Shown here: positions 1 to 7,660 of the stretch, piece after piece
Position numbering within the stretch: the first letter of the stretch is position 1
How the letters are laid out: every line of letters begins with the position of its first letter
Assembly (NCBI GenBank): GCA_021890795.1
Contig: JAKKUO010000024.1
Coordinates: 1 to 32,666, forward strand
Direction of reading: 5' to 3'
From: Bacillota bacterium
GTDB taxonomy: Bacteria > Bacillota > Sulfobacillia > Symbiobacteriales > ZC4RG38
DNA: 32,666 bases
The notes under the pieces: model-generated
The model's database searches: none
What the model was told of the DNA's origin: nothing
Seen by the model: the letters and a program-made list of their open reading frames with translations, nothing else
Translations under genes and position numbers: made by a program

Positions 1-33
1 TTGCAGCGCCCTGGGGCGCTGCGGCAAGTCTTA

Positions 34-62
34 AGTTTATCGCCCCGCCCCGCCGGTGTCAA
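34..62 (-). promoter_or_regulatory. sigma-A promoter firing out of the left edge (proximal)
   Basis: On the minus strand TTGACA (57-62) is followed after exactly 17 bases by TAAACT (34-39), a near-consensus sigma-A promoter. Transcription would leave the window at base 1. A 9-bp hairpin (3-11 with 14-22) would lie in the 5' leader. The driven gene is not visible. In many Bacillota the gene after the DUF512 protein is der (engA), so that is the likely target. Confidence 0.65.
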
Positions 63-141
63 CCGGGAACTTTTCGGTTCCCTTACCACCGGCGTGGCAC
101 CCGTGCCGGCGGCTGCCGGCAGGGGCTTCAGGCAGTATTGT

Positions 142-170
142 ACTTTACCACGCCGCCGGCCAGATGTCAA
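142..170 (-). promoter_or_regulatory. sigma-A promoter firing leftward (distal, tandem)
   Basis: On the minus strand TTGACA (165-170), a 17-base spacer and TAAAGT (142-147) form a second good sigma-A promoter about 108 bases upstream of the first. It starts just after the stop codon of the DUF512 gene. Between the two promoters the transcript contains GC-rich inverted repeats (around 100-120). Confidence 0.6.
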
Positions 171-189
171 TCAGGGGCCCCCGGCGCCT

Positions 190-1635
190 TTACCGGGTTT
201 TCTTGTCCCCAAAAGGCGAGGTAAAGCCGTAGTAACCCGGCTCCGCCGCACCCAGGGTAAAGCGCAGCTCCCGGCGCAGCTTGAACCGCCGCCGGCCCCC
301 GGACTTCAACCGGCCGCCGGTGGCCAGTTCCGCCAGCTCCAGGGGCGAGCCTGCGGTGGCGACCGCCACCCCGCCGAGCTTCTCCTGGATCATCGGCAGG
401 GTGTAGTTATCCAGGGTCCGGCCGTCCCCATCCCGGAAGGCCACCGCGGGGAGGATGACCAGGTCCCCCAGGTCCTCCTTCTCCGCCAATGCCATGAGCA
501 TGTCCCGGCCGGTGAGAAGCCCCGCCACCGTCACCGTCGGCCCGTAGAACTCGTTTTCCACGGGCAGGAGGTCCACCTGAAGCCCTTCCACCTGGTTCAG
601 CCGGTCCACCGCCCGCTGCAGCACCCCCCGGGCCAGCATCCCGGTCACCACCGTCACCCGCCGGGGCTCCGGCAGCCGGTCGGGGAGCCGGGGCCCCACC
701 TGCTTCAGCTCGTCGAGGAAGAGCCGGACCATCCCCACCCCGTTCTCCAGCTGGTCGAAGCTGCCGTAGAACGAGGCCGGCGGGACCTCCCGGCCGGCGA
801 GGATGTAAAACTCGTCGGAGGGGTAGACCACCGGGAAGCCCCACTCGGGGATCAGCCGCTTGTGCCAGGCCTCCAGCTGCGCCAGCATCTGCCGGGCCTC
901 TTCCGGGGTGTAGGTCCGAAGGGGGTACAGCTTATCCCGGTACCGGGTGAGGCCCACCGGCACCACAGCGATGGAGAGGAGCGCCTCCGGCCCCAGGGTC
1001 AGGAGGTCGGCAATGGACCGGTCCAATACCTCGCCGTCGTTGAGCCCCGGCATCACCACCATCTGGGTGTGGAAGCGGATGCCGCTCTCGGCGAGCCGCC
1101 GGAGCTTAGCCATGATACCCCGGGCCGCCTCGGTGCCCATGATAAAGGCCCGGAGGTCGTCGTCGGTGGTGTGGACCGAGATGTACAGGGGCGAGAGCCG
1201 CTGCTCGATAATCCGCTGCCAGTGCTCCTCCGGTAGGTCGGTCAAGGTGATGAAGTTGCCGTGGAGGAAGGAGAGCCGGTAGTCGTCGTCCATCAGGTTG
1301 AGGGTCGGGCGGAGCCCCCGGGGCTGCTGATGGACGAAGCAGAAGATGCACCGGTTGTGGCAGGTGTACACCCCGTCGAAGGTGGCCTTGCCGCCGAAGT
1401 CTACCCCCAGGTCCTCGTCGGGGTCCTTGACCACCCGAAGGGTGAACTGTCCCTGGCCGGGGCGCTCGACGGTCAGCTCCAGCTCCTCCTCCGCCTGGAG
1501 GAACTGGTAGTCCAGGATATCCCGGACGGGCCGGCCGTTGATCGCCATCAGCTTGTCCCCCGGGCGGATTCCAACCTCCCAGGCCGGGGTGCCCGGAATC
1601 ACGGCCTGAACCACCGGACGGGGGATGCGGGCCAC
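190..1635 (-). CDS. PDZ / radical SAM / DUF512 family protein
   Basis: The protein is 481 residues from a GTG start at 1635. An N-terminal PDZ-like domain (about residues 1-65, with GIRPGDKLMAINGRPV) is followed by a radical SAM core with the cluster motif CHNRCIFC near residue 90, and then the C-terminal DUF512 region. The family is conserved in Bacillota and related thermophiles beside the GTPase gene der. Its reaction is not established, but the three cysteines predict a 4Fe-4S cluster and SAM cleavage in the cytoplasm. The start was chosen because an AGGAGGAGG ribosome binding site lies about nine bases before GTG 1635. An in-frame GTG at 1698 would add 21 poorly conserved residues. No terminator is seen at the 3' end, and two promoters for the next gene follow directly. 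Confidence 0.85.
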   Translation of the reverse strand: MARIPRPVVQAVIPGTPAWEVGIRPGDKLMAINGRPVRDILDYQFLQAEEELELTVERPGQGQFTLRVVKDPDEDLGVDFGGKATFDGVYTCHNRCIFCFVHQQPRGLRPTLNLMDDDYRLSFLHGNFITLTDLPEEHWQRIIEQRLSPLYISVHTTDDDLRAFIMGTEAARGIMAKLRRLAESGIRFHTQMVVMPGLNDGEVLDRSIADLLTLGPEALLSIAVVPVGLTRYRDKLYPLRTYTPEEARQMLAQLEAWHKRLIPEWGFPVVYPSDEFYILAGREVPPASFYGSFDQLENGVGMVRLFLDELKQVGPRLPDRLPEPRRVTVVTGMLARGVLQRAVDRLNQVEGLQVDLLPVENEFYGPTVTVAGLLTGRDMLMALAEKEDLGDLVILPAVAFRDGDGRTLDNYTLPMIQEKLGGVAVATAGSPLELAELATGGRLKSGGRRRFKLRRELRFTLGAAEPGYYGFTSPFGDKKTR

Positions 1636-1773
1636 GGTGACCACCCTCCTCCTGCCGCCGCTGCCAGCCAGCATGGCCACGCCATCCGCACCTTCCACAA
1701 TGTGGGCAAGGCCGTCCCGCGGTCAAGGGAGGCGGGGCCGCGGCGGGCAGAGGGGCCAGGAAGGCTTCGGCGG

Positions 1774-2433
1774 TCAGGCCCCCATGGAGGGACCGGCCCC
1801 TCCGGCCGGCGCCGACGGCCCTCCGGATCCCGGCGATGCCGCTTCGGAGGCCTCCGACCTCGCCTCGATACCCCGGAAGAGGACGTCGACGAAGAAGTCG
1901 GCCATCTCTTCCAGGGAGAGGGGGCCGTCGGGCCGGTACCAGCGGTAGAACCAGTTGCAGGCGCCCAGGACGGTGCGGCAGACCAGCTTGGGGTTGAGGG
2001 GGCGGAAGACCCCTTCGGCCACCCCCTCCTGGTAAATCCCCTCCACCAACTCGTTGTACCGCCGGGTCTCCCGGTCCACGATGGCCCGCTGCTCCGGCGT
2101 GAGGGCATGGGCCTCCCGCAGGAAGACCGTCAGCATCCCCAGGTTGGTGGCGATCCCCTTCAGGTGATGCCGGACCGCCTCGGCAAACTTCTCCCGGGGG
2201 GGCAGGTCGCTCCGGGCGATCTCCTCCAGGTTGCTGATGTACTGGGCCAGAGCCTCCCGGATGATCAGGATGAGGAGGTCCTCTTTGCTGGAGATGTAGT
2301 GGTACAGGCTCCCCTTCTGCAGTCCCACGGCATCGGCGATGTCCTGCATGGAGGTGGCATGGTACCCCTTGTCCTTGAACAGTTGAATGGCAGCAGCCAT
2401 GATCTCCGCCATCTTGTTGCTACCGGACACCAT
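1774..2433 (-). CDS. TetR/AcrR family transcriptional regulator
   Basis: The protein is 219 residues. Its N-terminal TetR helix-turn-helix is clear: MQDIADAVGLQKGSLYHYIS (about residues 25-44), followed by SKEDLL. The rest is the helical ligand-binding and dimerisation domain. The C-terminal 30 residues are Ala/Gly/Ser/Pro-rich and probably disordered. ATG 2433 has GGAGG six bases upstream. Upstream in-frame codons back to 2652 look like non-coding sequence. The helix-turn-helix resembles regulators of fatty-acid degradation (the FadR/YsiA type), which fits the divergently placed ACP-like gene at 2706, but the ligand is unknown. Its own operator probably lies in the 272-bp divergent gap, where no clear palindrome could be assigned. 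Confidence 0.88.
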   Translation of the reverse strand: MVSGSNKMAEIMAAAIQLFKDKGYHATSMQDIADAVGLQKGSLYHYISSKEDLLILIIREALAQYISNLEEIARSDLPPREKFAEAVRHHLKGIATNLGMLTVFLREAHALTPEQRAIVDRETRRYNELVEGIYQEGVAEGVFRPLNPKLVCRTVLGACNWFYRWYRPDGPLSLEEMADFFVDVLFRGIEARSEASEAASPGSGGPSAPAGGAGPSMGA

Positions 2434-2705
2434 CGGTTCCTCCCTCAGTCTCCCAGTGCTCGGGGCAACCGCCGCCGGGCCGCCCCTGGCCCGGCGCGGC
2501 CATGCCACCACGGTCGGGATAGCCCCCCTCGGCCAATCGGCCAGAACTGCCGCTGAACTGCAACACCCTCTTTTCCAGGTACGTTTCGAGGAGGTCCCAC
2601 ACATTCCTGCTCCAAGCCTTGCTTTCCCCTTGTCCCCCTCCTTGGGCACCAACCCCGCATGGCCGGAGCCGGAGCGGACAGACTACCCGCCGGAGGTGAG
2701 CCCCC
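2434..2705. promoter_or_regulatory. divergent intergenic region between the TetR and ACP-like genes
   Basis: This 272-bp GC-rich gap separates two divergent starts, so both promoters and any TetR operator must lie here. The GGAGG site for the TetR gene and a GGAGGTGA site for the ACP-like gene (about 2692-2700) are clear. No -35/-10 pair or palindrome stands out enough to be named. Confidence 0.4.
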
Positions 2706-2990
2706 GTGCTGACCAAGCAGGAAGTGCTCCGGTGCATCCGGGAGATCGCCGCCCCCCGGAAGGTGACGATGGACACCGACCTGGCAGAACTCCTGGAGGA
2801 CCTGGACGATGGCCTGGAGGGGCTGATCGAAAGCCTGGAGGACGAGTTCAACATCGAACTCCCTCAGGAGAGCATTCTGGAGGCCGAAACCGTCGGGGAC
2901 CTCTGCTACCTGGTGATTCAGGCTTCGGCACCACCGTACCCGTCAGGACCCACCCCCGAAGCCCATCCTTCGCCTCCCATGAACCCCTGA
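2706..2990 (+). CDS. acyl-carrier-protein-like small protein lacking the phosphopantetheine serine
   Basis: This is a 94-residue acidic protein starting at GTG 2706, with GGAGGTGA six bases upstream. Residues 40-65 read like helices II-III of an acyl carrier protein: LIESLEDEFNIELP, then a TVGDL block at 62-66. Aligning back from that block, the DSL motif that carries phosphopantetheine falls at L33-D34-D35, so aspartate replaces the modified serine. It therefore looks like an ACP fold that cannot carry a 4'-phosphopantetheine arm. It could be a regulatory or scaffold homologue, or an unrelated small helical protein. The C-terminal 20 residues are proline-rich. It is transcribed away from the TetR gene and ends before a strong hairpin at 3020. 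Confidence 0.6.
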   Translation: MLTKQEVLRCIREIAAPRKVTMDTDLAELLEDLDDGLEGLIESLEDEFNIELPQESILEAETVGDLCYLVIQASAPPYPSGPTPEAHPSPPMNP

Positions 2991-3019
2991 CCGCGGAGGG
3001 CGGCTCCGGGACAGCAGAA

Positions 3020-3050
3020 GGGCGGCCCGCCGGCCGGGCCGCCCTCCCGT
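3020..3050 (+). terminator. GC-rich hairpin, probable terminator (possibly bidirectional)
   Basis: A perfect 10-bp stem (3020-3029 with 3035-3044) and a 5-base loop are followed by a pyrimidine-rich run, tcccgttcttcccc. It lies 30 bp after the ACP-like gene. It also lies downstream of the convergent aminotransferase, so it could end both transcripts. Confidence 0.6.
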
Positions 3051-3117
3051 TCTTCCCCTGGCTCCTCGCCCCTGGCTCTTTGCCCCTCTCTGGCGCTGCC
3101 CCCCCGGCAGCCGATCC

Positions 3118-4449
3118 TCAGCTGAGGGCCAGCAGCTCTTCCTCCATCACCGTCAGGGCCTCGTCCAGCTGGTCGTCGGTGATCACCAGGGGCGCCAGGA
3201 TCCGCACCACGTTGCCGTAGATCCCCGCCCGGAGGGCGATCACCCCCCGGCGGATGCACCGCCGGAGAAGCTCCGCCGTCTCCTCGGTGGCCGGCTCCCG
3301 GGTCTCCCGGTCCCGGACCAGCTCCATGGCCATCATCGCCCCCAGCCCCCGGACCTCGCCGACCAGGGGGCTCCGGGCCGCCATCGCCTCAAACCGCTGC
3401 CGGATCCGGTCGCCGATGACCCGGGCCCGCTCCACCAGCCCCAGGCGGTCCATCTCCCGGAGGACCGCCAGGGCCGCCGCGCAGGCCACCGGGTTGCCGG
3501 GGTAAGTACCGCCGATGGTGGAATCCTCGGGGCTGTCCATGATCTCCGCCCGGCCGATCACCCCGGAGAGGGGCATCCCCGCCGCGATGGACTTGCCGAC
3601 GGTGATAAGGTCCGGCTCGATACCGAAGTGCTCGCTGGCGAAGAACCGCCCGGTGCGGCCGTAGCCGGTCTGGATCTCGTCGACGATCAGAAGCACCCCG
3701 TACCGGCGGCAGATGGCCTGGACCATGGGCAGGTACTCGGCCGGCGGCACCACGAAGCCGCCCTCCCCCTGGATGGGCTCGAGGATGACCGCCGCGGTCT
3801 CCTGGGGGGAGACCACGGTCAGGAACGCCCGCTCCAGGGCCTCGGCGGCCTGCCGGGCCACCTCCGCCGGCGACGGCCGGCCGGGCCAGCGGTAGACGTA
3901 GGGGAAGGGCACCCGGTAGATCTCCGGAGCGAAGGGGCCGAAGCCTTCCTTGTACGGCCTCACCTTGCTCGTCAGGGCCATGGTCAGGTTGGTTCGGCCG
4001 TGGAAGGCCCCCTCCATGGCGATGATCGCCTTGCGGCCGGTGTACTTCCGGGCGATCTTGACCGCGTTCTCCACCGCCTCCGCCCCGGAGTTGAAGAAGG
4101 CCACCTTCTTGGGGAAGGAGCCGGGGGCCCGGCGGCTGAGTTCCTCCGCCAGCTGGATGTAGCTCTCGTACGGGACGACGCTGAAGTCCGTGTGGGTGAA
4201 CCGGGCGGCCGCCTCCTGGATCGCCCGGACCACCTCGGGGTTGCTGTGGCCCACGTTGAGACAGCCGACGCCGCCGGCCAAGTCGATGAAGGTGTTGCCG
4301 TCCACGTCGGTGATCAGGGCGCCTTCCGCCCGGTCGATGACCACCGGCACGTGGACCGACAGGGCCCGGGGAACCACCCGCTCCTTCCGTTCCAGCAGGG
4401 CCCGGGAGCGCGGACCGGGGATCTCGGTGACGAGGCGGATGTTCGCCAT
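3118..4449 (-). CDS. gabT: class III aminotransferase, GabT-like (4-aminobutyrate aminotransferase family)
   Basis: This 443-residue PLP enzyme transfers an amino group, probably from 4-aminobutyrate or another omega-amino acid to 2-oxoglutarate. Visible family motifs in order are NSGAEAVENAVKIAR (PLP phosphate), FHGRT, VILEPIQGEGG, VDEIQTGYGRTG (the PLP-contacting Asp), the Schiff-base lysine in TVGKSIAAGMPLSG, and GGTYPGNPVACAAA, which is typical of GabT-like members. Length is normal for the family. ATG 4449 has GGGAGG about ten bases upstream. The open frame extends to 4530 but the extra residues are not family-like. Substrate cannot be fixed from sequence, and related ornithine or beta-alanine transaminases are alternatives. 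An inverted repeat lies in the upstream gap. Confidence 0.87.
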   Translation of the reverse strand: MANIRLVTEIPGPRSRALLERKERVVPRALSVHVPVVIDRAEGALITDVDGNTFIDLAGGVGCLNVGHSNPEVVRAIQEAAARFTHTDFSVVPYESYIQLAEELSRRAPGSFPKKVAFFNSGAEAVENAVKIARKYTGRKAIIAMEGAFHGRTNLTMALTSKVRPYKEGFGPFAPEIYRVPFPYVYRWPGRPSPAEVARQAAEALERAFLTVVSPQETAAVILEPIQGEGGFVVPPAEYLPMVQAICRRYGVLLIVDEIQTGYGRTGRFFASEHFGIEPDLITVGKSIAAGMPLSGVIGRAEIMDSPEDSTIGGTYPGNPVACAAALAVLREMDRLGLVERARVIGDRIRQRFEAMAARSPLVGEVRGLGAMMAMELVRDRETREPATEETAELLRRCIRRGVIALRAGIYGNVVRILAPLVITDDQLDEALTVMEEELLALS

Positions 4450-4515
4450 GGCGTCGAACCCTCCCAAGCGTCCCCGCGGCTGGACAGCCCCGGTGGGACG
4501 AGGATTATGCAGCAA

Positions 4516-4563
4516 TGAATAAGGTTCCACCGGGGAGCGGGCGGTTCCTGCCGGCCTTATTCA
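4516..4563. promoter_or_regulatory. 9-bp inverted repeat upstream of the aminotransferase
   Basis: TGAATAAGG (4516-4524) and its exact complement CCTTATTCA (4555-4563) are separated by 30 bases, in an AT-richer patch of the 142-bp gap between the HD and aminotransferase genes. It could be a long-stem terminator for the HD gene or a two-site operator for the aminotransferase. No T-tract follows, which slightly favours an operator. Confidence 0.4.
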
Positions 4564-4591
4564 CCCTTGCATAGGCCCTGCATCCCCCGGG

Positions 4592-5197
4592 TTAGCCGCC
4601 GGCACCGGCCGCCCCCAGTTCCTGGGTGCCGGCGATACCCAGCTCCTCGGCCACGGGCTTGAGGGCCTCGATGACAAAGGCGATGTGCTCGTCCAGGGGG
4701 ATGCCCAGGGCCTCCGCCCCTGCGTAGACATCCTCCCGGCTGACGCCGGCGGCGAACCGCTTGTCCTTCAGCTTCTTTTTCACCGCGGCGACATCCACCT
4801 CATGGATCGACTTGCTGGGCCGCACCAGGGCGACGGCGATGACAAAGTTGGAGAGCTCATCGCAGGCGAAGAGCGCGCGGTCGAGGAGGCTCTTCCGGGG
4901 GGCGATGTGCTGGAGATAGTTGGCATGGGAGAGAATGGCGTAGATCATCTCCTCCGGGTACCCCTTGGACCGGAGGATCTCCGCGGCCTTCAGGGGATGG
5001 GTCTCCGGAGAGGGCCACTTCTCGTAGTCCATGTCGTGGAGCAGCCCTGTCAGCCCCCAGAGGTCCTCGTCCTCCCCGAACTTCCGGGCATAGGCCCGCA
5101 TGCAGGCCTCCACGGCCAGCATGTGCTTCAGCAGCCGGGGATCCTGGGTATATTCCTTGAGAAGCGCCAGGGCTTCCTCGCGCGTCGGCAGAGGCAT
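4592..5197 (-). CDS. HD-domain protein (HDIG family hydrolase)
   Basis: The protein is 201 residues with an HD metal-dependent phosphohydrolase domain covering most of its length. The ligand pattern is H in LLKHMLAVEACMRAYA (about residue 20-25), HD in GLLHDMDYEKW (about residue 54), and further His residues in THPLKAAEIL and ILSHANYLQH. This small single-domain type is widespread and mostly uncharacterised, and a nucleotide or phosphoester substrate is likely. ATG 5197 has GGGAGGT seven bases upstream. The last 15 residues are Gly/Ala-rich. It is divergent from the cobalamin adenosyltransferase and points toward the aminotransferase, but the 142-bp gap argues against tight coupling. Confidence 0.8.
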   Translation of the reverse strand: MPLPTREEALALLKEYTQDPRLLKHMLAVEACMRAYARKFGEDEDLWGLTGLLHDMDYEKWPSPETHPLKAAEILRSKGYPEEMIYAILSHANYLQHIAPRKSLLDRALFACDELSNFVIAVALVRPSKSIHEVDVAAVKKKLKDKRFAAGVSREDVYAGAEALGIPLDEHIAFVIEALKPVAEELGIAGTQELGAAGAGG

Positions 5198-5364
5198 CGC
5201 ACGACCTCCCGAATCTGGTGGCTTCCGTTAAGGTATTGGTGCGCGTGTTGGCATTATTTTACCACAATGGTCTCACAGGATCGAAAGGGCTGCCGCCCCT
5301 GGCAGGAGGGGCGGCGCGCCGGGTGGAACTACCGGAAGAACCACCGGAAGCGGAGGGATGCCGG

Positions 5365-5943
5365 GTGAAGATCTATACCCGCACCGGGGACCAGGGCGAG
5401 ACCAGCCTGCGGTGGGGCCAGCGGGTCCCGAAGGATGCCCTGCGGGTGGAGGCGTACGGCGCGGTGGATGAGGCCAACTGCCTCATCGGGCTGGCCCTGG
5501 CCCATCTCCAGGCCCCGGGGGACGGACCGGAACCGGAGGTGCTGGGCCGGGTCCGGGAGATCCTCCTCCGGGTGCAGCGGGAGCTCTTCGACGTGGGCGC
5601 GGACCTGGCGGTGCCGCCGGAGCGGAGCAAGGGCGAAGCCCCCCGGATCACCGCTGCCCACGTCTCCGGGCTAGAGGCATCTATCGACGAGCTGGACGGG
5701 GGCCTACCGCCCCTCCGGCACTTCATCCTCCCCGGCGGCAGCCTGGCCGCGGCCGCCCTCCAGACCGCCCGGGCGGTGACCCGGCGGGCCGAGCGCCGGC
5801 TGGTGACCCTCGCCCGGCAGGAGCCGGTGGACCCGGAGCTGCTGCGGTACCTGAACCGGCTCTCGGACCTGCTTTTTGTCTGCGCCCGGGCCGTCAACCA
5901 CGCCCTGGGGATACCGGAGCCGCAGGTCACCTGGAACCGGTGA
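5365..5943 (+). CDS. PduO-type ATP:cob(I)alamin adenosyltransferase
   Basis: This 192-residue enzyme transfers the adenosyl group of ATP to cob(I)alamin to form coenzyme B12. The N-terminal signature YTRTGDQGETSL, the VEAYGAVDEANCLIG helix, LPGGS in the middle and RYLNRLSDLLFVCARAVN at the end are those of the PduO/MMAB trimeric fold, and the length is typical. The start is GTG 5365 with GGAGGG about eight bases upstream. The in-frame upstream stretch back to 5218 is not family-like, and ATG 5358 is out of frame. In the usual family motif the residues after TSLxxG are FGGERV-like; here the sequence is RWGQRV, a mild deviation. No B12 riboswitch is recognisable upstream. Confidence 0.92.
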   Translation: MKIYTRTGDQGETSLRWGQRVPKDALRVEAYGAVDEANCLIGLALAHLQAPGDGPEPEVLGRVREILLRVQRELFDVGADLAVPPERSKGEAPRITAAHVSGLEASIDELDGGLPPLRHFILPGGSLAAAALQTARAVTRRAERRLVTLARQEPVDPELLRYLNRLSDLLFVCARAVNHALGIPEPQVTWNR

Positions 5944-6075
5944 GCCGCCTCGCCGGCCAGGATCCCGCCGCCAGCCGTGGGGCCGGAGGCGAAGATTGGC
6001 GGCGGCCCGGGGCTTATCCCGGGCGGGGCGCCGGGCCACCCTGATCCCACGCGCTCCCGCAAAGGAGGGCGTCCG

Positions 6076-6324
6076 ATGACCGAGGTCGTCATCGAGATCC
6101 GGGGCCTGGACAGCCTGACCTGTTGCGCTCATCTCCACGCGCTGGGCGGCCGGCAGGCTACTCCCCGACGGATGGCCGGCCGGGGGTGGACGGCGGTGAT
6201 CCGGGACGACCCCATCCGAGCGGGCCCGTACACCCTGGAGCGAGTGCTGCTCCACATCCTGGGCGCACCGGGGCCGGTGAACCGGCTGGTCCGGAGCCTG
6301 GAAGAACTGGCCGGTGCCCTCTGA
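6076..6324 (+). CDS. small protein of unknown function
   Basis: The protein is 82 residues, starting at ATG 6076 with an excellent aaaGGAGG site seven bases upstream, which is the main evidence that it is real. It has a pair of adjacent cysteines near residue 15 (SLTCCAHLHALGG) and a predicted helical C-terminal half (YTLERVLLHILG and VNRLVRSLEELAG). No family is recognised. It follows the cobalamin adenosyltransferase by 132 bp and is co-directional. A 7-bp hairpin (6005-6024) in the gap may attenuate or end the first transcript. It converges with the nif3 operon. Confidence 0.6.
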   Translation: MTEVVIEIRGLDSLTCCAHLHALGGRQATPRRMAGRGWTAVIRDDPIRAGPYTLERVLLHILGAPGPVNRLVRSLEELAGAL

Positions 6325-6386
6325 GAGGGGCGGCCGGAACCCCGGACACCGGACAGCCCGGCCGGAGAATTCCGGGCAGTGGGAAA

Positions 6387-6417
6387 CGAGCGGGGGAGCC
6401 GAAGGCTCCCCCGCTCG
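6387..6417 (-). terminator. UUCG-capped terminator of the trmK-nif3 operon
   Basis: A 14-bp perfect stem (6387-6400 with 6404-6417) on the minus strand carries a C(UUCG)G tetraloop and is followed by CGTTTCCC. The UUCG cap forms only in the minus-strand RNA, so it is assigned to the nif3 operon. It may also block read-through from the convergent small gene ending at 6324. Confidence 0.65.
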
Positions 6418-6440
6418 GGTACCCCGGCGGTGCCACCGCC

Positions 6441-6546
6441 CGGTCCCGTCAGCAGAACACTCCCCGCTCCTGGCACACAGCCCGGTCCTGTTCGCAGAAC
6501 AGAGCCCGAGCCCGTCAGCAGAGCACAGCCCGAGCCCGTCAGCAGA
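6441..6546 (-). repeat. 24-bp tandem repeat spanning the nif3 stop codon
   Basis: Four imperfect 24-bp units begin at about 6441, 6483, 6507 and 6531, with an 18-bp partial unit between the first two. The core reads cccgagcccgtcagcaga. The unit nearest nif3 contains its last codons and stop (TTC-TGC-TGA on the minus strand), and the other copies lie directly downstream and repeat the same stop. The unit is a multiple of three, so the array keeps frame. Confidence 0.75.
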
Positions 6547-7660
6547 AAGTGAAGGGCCCGGTGCCGGACTCGGCGACCCGCACCTCCCCGGCGAGCCCCC
6601 GGGCCTGGAGGCCCTCCCGGAGCCGCCGGGCCACCTCGGGCAGCACCAGCACCTCGGTGGCAAAGTGGCCGGGGTCGAGGACTGCCAGCCCCGCATCCAG
6701 GGCATCCCAGGCGTCGTGGTGGTCGATGTCCCCCCCGATGAGCACCTCCGCCCCGGCCGCCGCGGCAGCCTGGATGAGGGAAGCGCCGCTCCCCGGCGCC
6801 GTGGCGGCGACGGAGACCACCCGCTCGGGGTCGCCCACCATCCGCAGGGCCGGGACCCGGAGGACCTCCTTCAGCCGCTCCGCCAGCTCGCCAAGGCGCA
6901 TCGGCTGGGGGAGCCGGCCCACCCGGCCGTGCCCCCGGCGGACACCAGGGTTCTGCAGGGGATAGAGGTCGTAGGCCACCTCCTCGTAGGGATGGGCCTC
7001 CAACAAGGCGGAGACTGCCGCCTGGGCCCGGGACGCGGGCAGGATCATCTCGAGCCGGACCTCTTCGGCCCGCTCCAACTCCCCCACGGTGCCCAGGTAG
7101 GGGTTGGCCCCGGGCAGAGGTCGGAAGGTGCCGGTCCCCGGGGTCTCAAAGCTGCACTCGGCGTAAAGGCCGATCACCCCGGCCCCGGCGTCGGATAGAG
7201 CCTTGCGAACCCGGTCCACATGGTCCCGGGGGACAAAGGTGACCAGCTTCAGGGGCCGGTCCTCCCCGGTGGGCTTCAGCACCCGGGGCTCCTGAAGCCC
7301 TACCGCCGCGGCCAGCTGATCGTTGACACCGCCGGGGGCCACGTCCAGGTTGGTGTGGGCTGCATAGACGCCGATGCCCGCCCGGACCAGCCGCTCGAGC
7401 CGCGGCCCGGCGCCCCGGTCGAAGCGGAGGGCCGGCAGGGGCTTGAAGATGGGCGGATGGTGAAGCACCAGGAGCTGCGCGCCCCAGGCCTCGGCCTCGG
7501 CCAGCACCGGGTCCGTCAGTTCCAGGGCGACGAGGATCCGCTCCGCCGGCCGGTCCATCCCACCCACCAGGAGACCCACGTTGTCCCAGGAGTCGGCCCA
7601 CTCCCGGGGCGCCCAGGACTCGAGGATGGACACCACATCCGCCACTTTGGCCACGGTCAT
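6539..7660 (-). CDS. Nif3-like dinuclear metal centre protein (GTP cyclohydrolase I type 2 family)
   Basis: The protein is 373 residues, the long form found in Bacillota (YqfO type). It has an N-terminal Nif3 half (WDNVGLLVG and LVLHHPPIFKPL, the HH metal ligands; AAHTNLDVAPGGVND), an inserted PII-like middle domain (about residues 125-230, ending HPYEEVAYDLYPL), and a C-terminal half with IGGDIDHHDAWDA and the metal-binding DPGHFATE. It folds as a toroidal hexamer with two metals per subunit, but the physiological reaction is unsettled. ATG 7660 overlaps the trmK stop by four bases, so it is translationally coupled. Its last codons lie inside a 24-bp tandem repeat. Confidence 0.9.
   Translation of the reverse strand: MTVAKVADVVSILESWAPREWADSWDNVGLLVGGMDRPAERILVALELTDPVLAEAEAWGAQLLVLHHPPIFKPLPALRFDRGAGPRLERLVRAGIGVYAAHTNLDVAPGGVNDQLAAAVGLQEPRVLKPTGEDRPLKLVTFVPRDHVDRVRKALSDAGAGVIGLYAECSFETPGTGTFRPLPGANPYLGTVGELERAEEVRLEMILPASRAQAAVSALLEAHPYEEVAYDLYPLQNPGVRRGHGRVGRLPQPMRLGELAERLKEVLRVPALRMVGDPERVVSVAATAPGSGASLIQAAAAAGAEVLIGGDIDHHDAWDALDAGLAVLDPGHFATEVLVLPEVARRLREGLQARGLAGEVRVAESGTGPFTFC

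Noticed and set aside
5198-5364. Cobalamin riboswitch before the adenosyltransferase
   Set aside because: The leader is short and the conserved B12-box pattern is not visible.
6441-6546. CRISPR array in the repeat cluster after nif3
   Set aside because: Units are directly adjacent without unique spacers, and no cas gene is present.
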